The notes below the pieces were generated by a model that saw only the letters and a program-made list of their open reading frames with translations, had not been told where the DNA came from and made no database searches. A stretch of 64,000 nucleotides of DNA from Methylobacterium nodulans ORS 2060 (GTDB lineage Bacteria > Pseudomonadota > Alphaproteobacteria > Rhizobiales > Beijerinckiaceae): assembly GCF_000022085.1 (NCBI RefSeq), contig NC_011894.1, positions 3,685,501 through 3,749,500 of the forward strand, written 5' to 3'. Shown here one piece after another: positions 60,386 to 64,000 of this stretch. Made by a program: the position numbers and the translations under genes. Position 1 is the stretch's first letter. Each line of letters starts with the position of its first letter.

Positions 60386-61666
60386 ATGACCCTCCACGTC
60401 GCCGTGATCGGATCCGGCATCGTCGGCGCCGCGACCGCCCTGACCCTGGTGCGGGACGGTTGCCGCGTCACCCTGATCGAGCCCGGGGAACCCGGCGGGC
60501 CGCAGGCGGCGAGCTACGGCAACGGCGGCTGGATCAGCCCGGCCTCGATCGTGCCGATGTCGATGCCGGGCCTCTGGCGCAAGGTGCCCGGCTATCTGCT
60601 CGATCCGGGCGGGCCGCTGACCATCCGCTGGTCGCATCTGCCGCGCCTCGCCCCCTGGCTGCTGCGGTTCCTCCGCGCCGGATCGAGCGTCGCCAAGGTG
60701 GAGCGGACCGCGCGGGCCCTGCGCTCGCTGCTCGTCGATGCGCCCGCCCGCCACGCCGCCCTCGCGGCGGAGATCGGGCGGCCCGAGCTGATCCGCCGGC
60801 AGGGGCTGCTCTATCCTTACGCGGACCGCGCCGCCTTCGCGGCGGACGCCCTGGCGTGGCGGCTGCGCTGGGACAACGGCGTGCGCTGGCTCGAACTCGG
60901 CCCCGACGAGCTGGCCCAGCTCGAACCCGCGCTGGCGCGCCACTACACCTTCGGGGCGCTGGTCCAGGAGGGGGCGCATTGCGTCGATCCGGGCGGCTAC
61001 GTCGCGGCGATCGCCGCGACTGCCCTCGCGCAGGGGGCCGAGCGCCTCCACGCCGCCGCCACGGGCTTTGCGATCGAGGGCGGCCGCCTCAGGGCGGTGC
61101 AGACGAATGAGGGGCCGGTCGCCTGCGACCGGGCCGTCGTGGCGGCGGGCATCCGCGCGAAGGATCTCGCCCGGCAGGCGGGCGACCGGATCCCGCTCGA
61201 GAGCGAGCGGGGCTATCATGTGATGCTGTCCCCGCCCGATCCGGCGCCGCGCACACCGATCATGCCGGGCGACACCAAGATGGCGAACACCGTGATGGCG
61301 CAGGGCCTGCGCGCCGCTGGCCAGGTGGAGCTCGCCTCCCTCGACGCGCCGCCGAATTGGCGGCGGGCCGAGATCCTGCTCGGCCACATCGTCTCGGCCT
61401 ATCCGGGCCTTGCCGCACAGGGCCGGCCGCCGGAGGAGCCGCAGCGCTGGATGGGCAACCGGCCTTCGACGCCCGACGGGCTGCCGGTCATCGGGACGGC
61501 CTCAGGGTGCGCCGACATCGTCTACGCCTTCGGGCACGGCCATGTCGGGCTGGCCTGCGGCCCGGTGACGGCGCGGGCCGCGAGCGACCTCGTGCAGGGC
61601 CTCGCCCCGCCCGTCCCGCTCAGCCCCTTCTCACCCAAGCGGTTCCGGCGGGGACGGGCGGCCTGA
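60386..61666 (+). CDS. D-amino acid dehydrogenase-like FAD oxidoreductase
   Basis: 426 residues, GAGGA upstream of ATG 60386. FAD motif VAVIGSGIVGAATALTLVRDG (~4-24), GNGGWISPASIVPMSMPG (DadA-type substrate-site loop), EGAHCVDPGGYVAAIAATAL, and C-terminal RPSTPDGLPVIGTASGCADIVYAFGHGHVGLACGPVTARAASDL. DadA family: oxidises D-amino acids or related amines, electrons going to the respiratory chain. Tail-to-tail with the LysR gene downstream (19 bases). Confidence 0.9.
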   Translation: MTLHVAVIGSGIVGAATALTLVRDGCRVTLIEPGEPGGPQAASYGNGGWISPASIVPMSMPGLWRKVPGYLLDPGGPLTIRWSHLPRLAPWLLRFLRAGSSVAKVERTARALRSLLVDAPARHAALAAEIGRPELIRRQGLLYPYADRAAFAADALAWRLRWDNGVRWLELGPDELAQLEPALARHYTFGALVQEGAHCVDPGGYVAAIAATALAQGAERLHAAATGFAIEGGRLRAVQTNEGPVACDRAVVAAGIRAKDLARQAGDRIPLESERGYHVMLSPPDPAPRTPIMPGDTKMANTVMAQGLRAAGQVELASLDAPPNWRRAEILLGHIVSAYPGLAAQGRPPEEPQRWMGNRPSTPDGLPVIGTASGCADIVYAFGHGHVGLACGPVTARAASDLVQGLAPPVPLSPFSPKRFRRGRAA

Positions 61667-61685
61667 GCGCCGGGATCGGGCGCCC

Positions 61686-62591
61686 TCAGGCCTTGCGGCC
61701 CACCGGCGGCAGCGCGGCGATGAGTTCGCGCAGGAAGGCCTGCACGGCATGGGGCAGGCGGCGCTCCCGCATGGTCTGCACCTGGATGCCGCGCATCAGC
61801 CCGCCATGCGCCCGGATCGGGATCGAGACGAGCTCGCCGAGCCGCAGCGGCGTCTGCACGGACAGCGCCGACATCACCGCGAGGCCCCGCGAGCGCCGCA
61901 CGAAGGGCAAGAGCGCCGAGAGGATGTTGGCGGTCAGCACCGGCTCGACGGTGATGCCCTCCGCCTCGCAGGCGGCGTCGAAGACGCGCCGCGCCGTGGT
62001 GTCCCGGGTCGGCAGCGCGATCGGGTAGGCGGTGAGGTCGGCGAGCCGCCGCACCGGGGTCCCCGCCAGCGGATGATCGGGCGCCGAGAGCGCGATCATC
62101 TCCACCTGGTGGTCGTAGATCACCTGCACGGGTGCGGTCGGGGCGAGCGTGAAGGTCATACCGATATCGGCGTCTCCCGCAGCCACCACCTGCGTGACCT
62201 GCGCGGGCGGCAGGATCGCCAGCTCGAAGCGGATGCCGGGATGGCGCGCGTGGAACTCCGCGACCGCATTCGGCAGGACATCGAGGGCGAAGCCTTCCGA
62301 ACTCGCCACCCGGATGAGGCCGCGGGCGAGGCCCTGCAGCTCGCGGATCTCGGTGACGACCTGATCGGTGCGCACCAGCACCTGATGGGCGTGCTGCGCC
62401 AGGAGCTCGCCGGCCGGGCTCGGCACCATGCCGCGCGGGCGCCGCTCGAACAGCACGCAGCCGAGCTCGAGTTCGAGATTCGCGATCTGGCGGCTGATCG
62501 CCGAGGCGGCGACGTTGAGCTGGGCGGAAGCCGCGGCGATCGAGCCGGTGCGGGCAACCGCCAGGAAATACCGCAGGCTGCTCGTCTGCAT
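61686..62591 (-). CDS. LysR-family transcriptional regulator
   Basis: 301 residues. N-terminal HTH: LRYFLAVARTGSIAAASAQLNVAASAISRQIANLELELGCVLFERR. The co-inducer domain includes GLIRVASSEGFALDVLPNAVAEF and RSRGLAVMSALSV. Between a DadA-like gene and a divergent peptide-binding protein gene (152 bases), it probably controls one or both. Start gives the standard LysR N-terminus. Confidence 0.88.
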   Translation of the reverse strand: MQTSSLRYFLAVARTGSIAAASAQLNVAASAISRQIANLELELGCVLFERRPRGMVPSPAGELLAQHAHQVLVRTDQVVTEIRELQGLARGLIRVASSEGFALDVLPNAVAEFHARHPGIRFELAILPPAQVTQVVAAGDADIGMTFTLAPTAPVQVIYDHQVEMIALSAPDHPLAGTPVRRLADLTAYPIALPTRDTTARRVFDAACEAEGITVEPVLTANILSALLPFVRRSRGLAVMSALSVQTPLRLGELVSIPIRAHGGLMRGIQVQTMRERRLPHAVQAFLRELIAALPPVGRKA

Positions 62592-62743
62592 CGCCTCTCC
62601 CTTGCCGAATCGGCAACGATCGCATCGCTAAATTCTACTTGTTGCGATCCCTCCTGCTCAACATCCTGGCAGGGTCAAAAAATCGGCAGGGCTCGGGCGG
62701 ATGGCAGCCGGGCGCCGCCGCCGCGCTCCAGGGGCGATCCGAC

Positions 62744-64000
62744 ATGCTGAGACAGACCTTCGCGGCCTCCCACCTCGCCGGCCGGACGCTCGCGGCCCTT
62801 CTGCTCGCCGGGGCGGCCGGGCCCGCCCTCGCCGGCAAGGCGAACGACACGCTCGTCTACGCCTCGGACAGCGAGCCGGAGAATGTCAGCCCCTACCACA
62901 ACAGTGTCCGCGAGGGCGTGATCCTGGCCCGCAACGCCTGGGACACGCTGATCTACCGGGATCCCGCCACGGGCCGCTATCAGCCGATGCTGGCGACCGC
63001 CTGGAAGTGGATCGACCCGGTGACGCTGGAGCTGACCATCCGCGAGGGCGTGGTCTTCCACAACGGCGATCCGCTCACGCCCGAGGACGTCGCCTTCACC
63101 TTCAACTACGTGCTGACGCCCGAGGCGCGCACGGTCACCAAGCAGAACGTGGACTGGATGAAGTCCACCGAGGTCGTCGACGCCCACACGGTGCGCATCC
63201 ACCTCAAGGCGCCGTTCCCGGCCGCGCTCGAATACCTGTCCGGCCCGACCCCGATCTTCCCCGCCGCCTATTTCAAGAAGGTGGGCCTCGACGGTTTCGC
63301 CAAGGCGCCGGTCGGCACCGGCCCCTACCGGATCGTGAGCGTCGAGAGCGGGCGCGGCGTGAAGCTCGAACGCTTCGAGAAGTACTGGTCCGGCAGCCCG
63401 ATCGGCAAGCCGAAGATCGGCAAGCTCGAATTCCGCGTCATCCCGGACGGCGACAGCCGCATGGCGGAACTCGTCACCGGCGGCGTCGACTGGATCTGGC
63501 GCGTGCCGGGCGACCAGGCCGACCAGCTGCGGGCGGCGCCCGGCGTGACGGTGCTGAGCGCCGAGACCATGCGGGTCGGCTTCCTGCAGTTCGACGTGAC
63601 GGGCCGGGCGATGGCGAATTCGCCGCTCAAGGACCCGCGGGTGCGCCAGGCCATCTCCTACGCCATCGACCGCAAGGCGATGGTGGACAACCTCGTGCGC
63701 GGCGGCGCGCGCGTGATGAACGCGCTCTGCTTCATCGAGCAGTTCGGCTGCGTCGAGGAGGGCGTGCCGCGCTACGCCTACGATCCCGCCAAGGCCAAGG
63801 CGCTCCTGAAGGAGGCGGGCTATCCGGACGGTTTCGAGATCGACCTCGCGGCCTATCGCGAGCGCGAATATGCGGAGGCGGTCATCGGCTACCTGCGGGC
63901 GGTCGGCATCAAGGCGCGGCTCAATTACCTGCGCTACGCCGCCTTCCGGGACGCGCTGCGCGGCGGCAAGGTCTCGATCGGCTTCCAGACCTGGGGCTCG
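62744..64000 (+). CDS. Peptide/opine-type ABC substrate-binding protein (partial)
   Basis: 419 codons from ATG 62744 to the window edge, with no stop, so the gene continues beyond. Signal peptide at ~1-31 (AGRTLAALLLAGAAGPALAG). SBP_bac_5 fold: YASDSEPENVSPYHNSV, LARNAWDTLIYRDP, ELTIREGVVFHNGDPLTPEDVAFTFNYVL and PVGTGPYRIVSVE. It binds oligopeptides or similar compounds in the periplasm; permease and ATPase genes probably follow outside the window. Confidence 0.92.
   Translation, partial: MLRQTFAASHLAGRTLAALLLAGAAGPALAGKANDTLVYASDSEPENVSPYHNSVREGVILARNAWDTLIYRDPATGRYQPMLATAWKWIDPVTLELTIREGVVFHNGDPLTPEDVAFTFNYVLTPEARTVTKQNVDWMKSTEVVDAHTVRIHLKAPFPAALEYLSGPTPIFPAAYFKKVGLDGFAKAPVGTGPYRIVSVESGRGVKLERFEKYWSGSPIGKPKIGKLEFRVIPDGDSRMAELVTGGVDWIWRVPGDQADQLRAAPGVTVLSAETMRVGFLQFDVTGRAMANSPLKDPRVRQAISYAIDRKAMVDNLVRGGARVMNALCFIEQFGCVEEGVPRYAYDPAKAKALLKEAGYPDGFEIDLAAYREREYAEAVIGYLRAVGIKARLNYLRYAAFRDALRGGKVSIGFQTWGS

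Overview
The window looks like chromosome of a Methylobacterium-type alphaproteobacterium (Rhizobiales). GC is very high, ctrA lies next to flagellar export genes, and a two-domain MaoC protein of mesaconyl-CoA hydratase type points to the ethylmalonyl-CoA pathway of serine-cycle methylotrophs. Several short dispersed non-coding repeats are also present. The genus is inferred from protein families and gene order, not from a database search.

Bases 1-14,600 are one end of an integrated phage-like element. About 27 short genes, nearly all on + and linked by ATGA/GTGA stop-start overlaps, run from a putative operator region (about 245-306) to a small HTH (excisionase-like) gene. A tyrosine integrase faces them, and the element ends at the 3' end of tRNA-Ser(GGA). 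Contents include a YqaJ exonuclease/RecT pair, an HNH nuclease, an N6-adenine and a C5-cytosine DNA methyltransferase, two ASCH-type proteins, a GNAT/Mom-like protein and a nucleoside deoxyribosyltransferase-like protein. The cytosine methyltransferase gene carries a 339-codon overlapping frame with protein-like repeats; this is the most unusual item here. The other end of the element lies outside the window.

Bases 15,000-35,700 are mostly core: a receiver-domain protein, a stress-type pair with a possible EcfG promoter, flhA, a CDF metal exporter, an IS110 insertion, a flippase-like membrane protein, a hydrolase, fliJ-fliI, ctrA, a tungstate/molybdate-type ABC transporter, an MntR-type regulator, mesaconyl-CoA hydratase, yggU/yggT-type genes and tRNA-Ala(CGC). 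A tautomerase remnant with an in-frame stop lies at 17.3 kb.

Bases 35,700-39,750 are gene-poor and repeat-containing, with an L,D-transpeptidase and a few small proteins. Bases 39,750-51,000 hold a large hybrid histidine kinase, an acyl-CoA dehydrogenase divergent from a CaiB-type CoA-transferase, an ECF sigma/anti-sigma pair, an M32 carboxypeptidase, a glutathione S-transferase and a GGDEF-EAL protein.

Bases 51,200-64,000 are amine and amino acid uptake and catabolism: a LysR regulator, then a polyamine-type ABC operon (ATPase, HAD hydrolase, FAD oxidoreductase, binding protein, two permeases), an M20 deacylase, a repeat-dense gap, a DadA-like oxidoreductase, a second LysR regulator and the start of a peptide-binding protein cut by the window end. 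Four kinds of non-coding repeat recur: a ~190-bp family at 22.3 and 45.2 kb, a ~105-bp element with terminal inverted repeats at 24.7 and 60.3 kb, a ~75-bp family at 36.8 and 38.9 kb, and a large inverted repeat at 59.8-60.05 kb.
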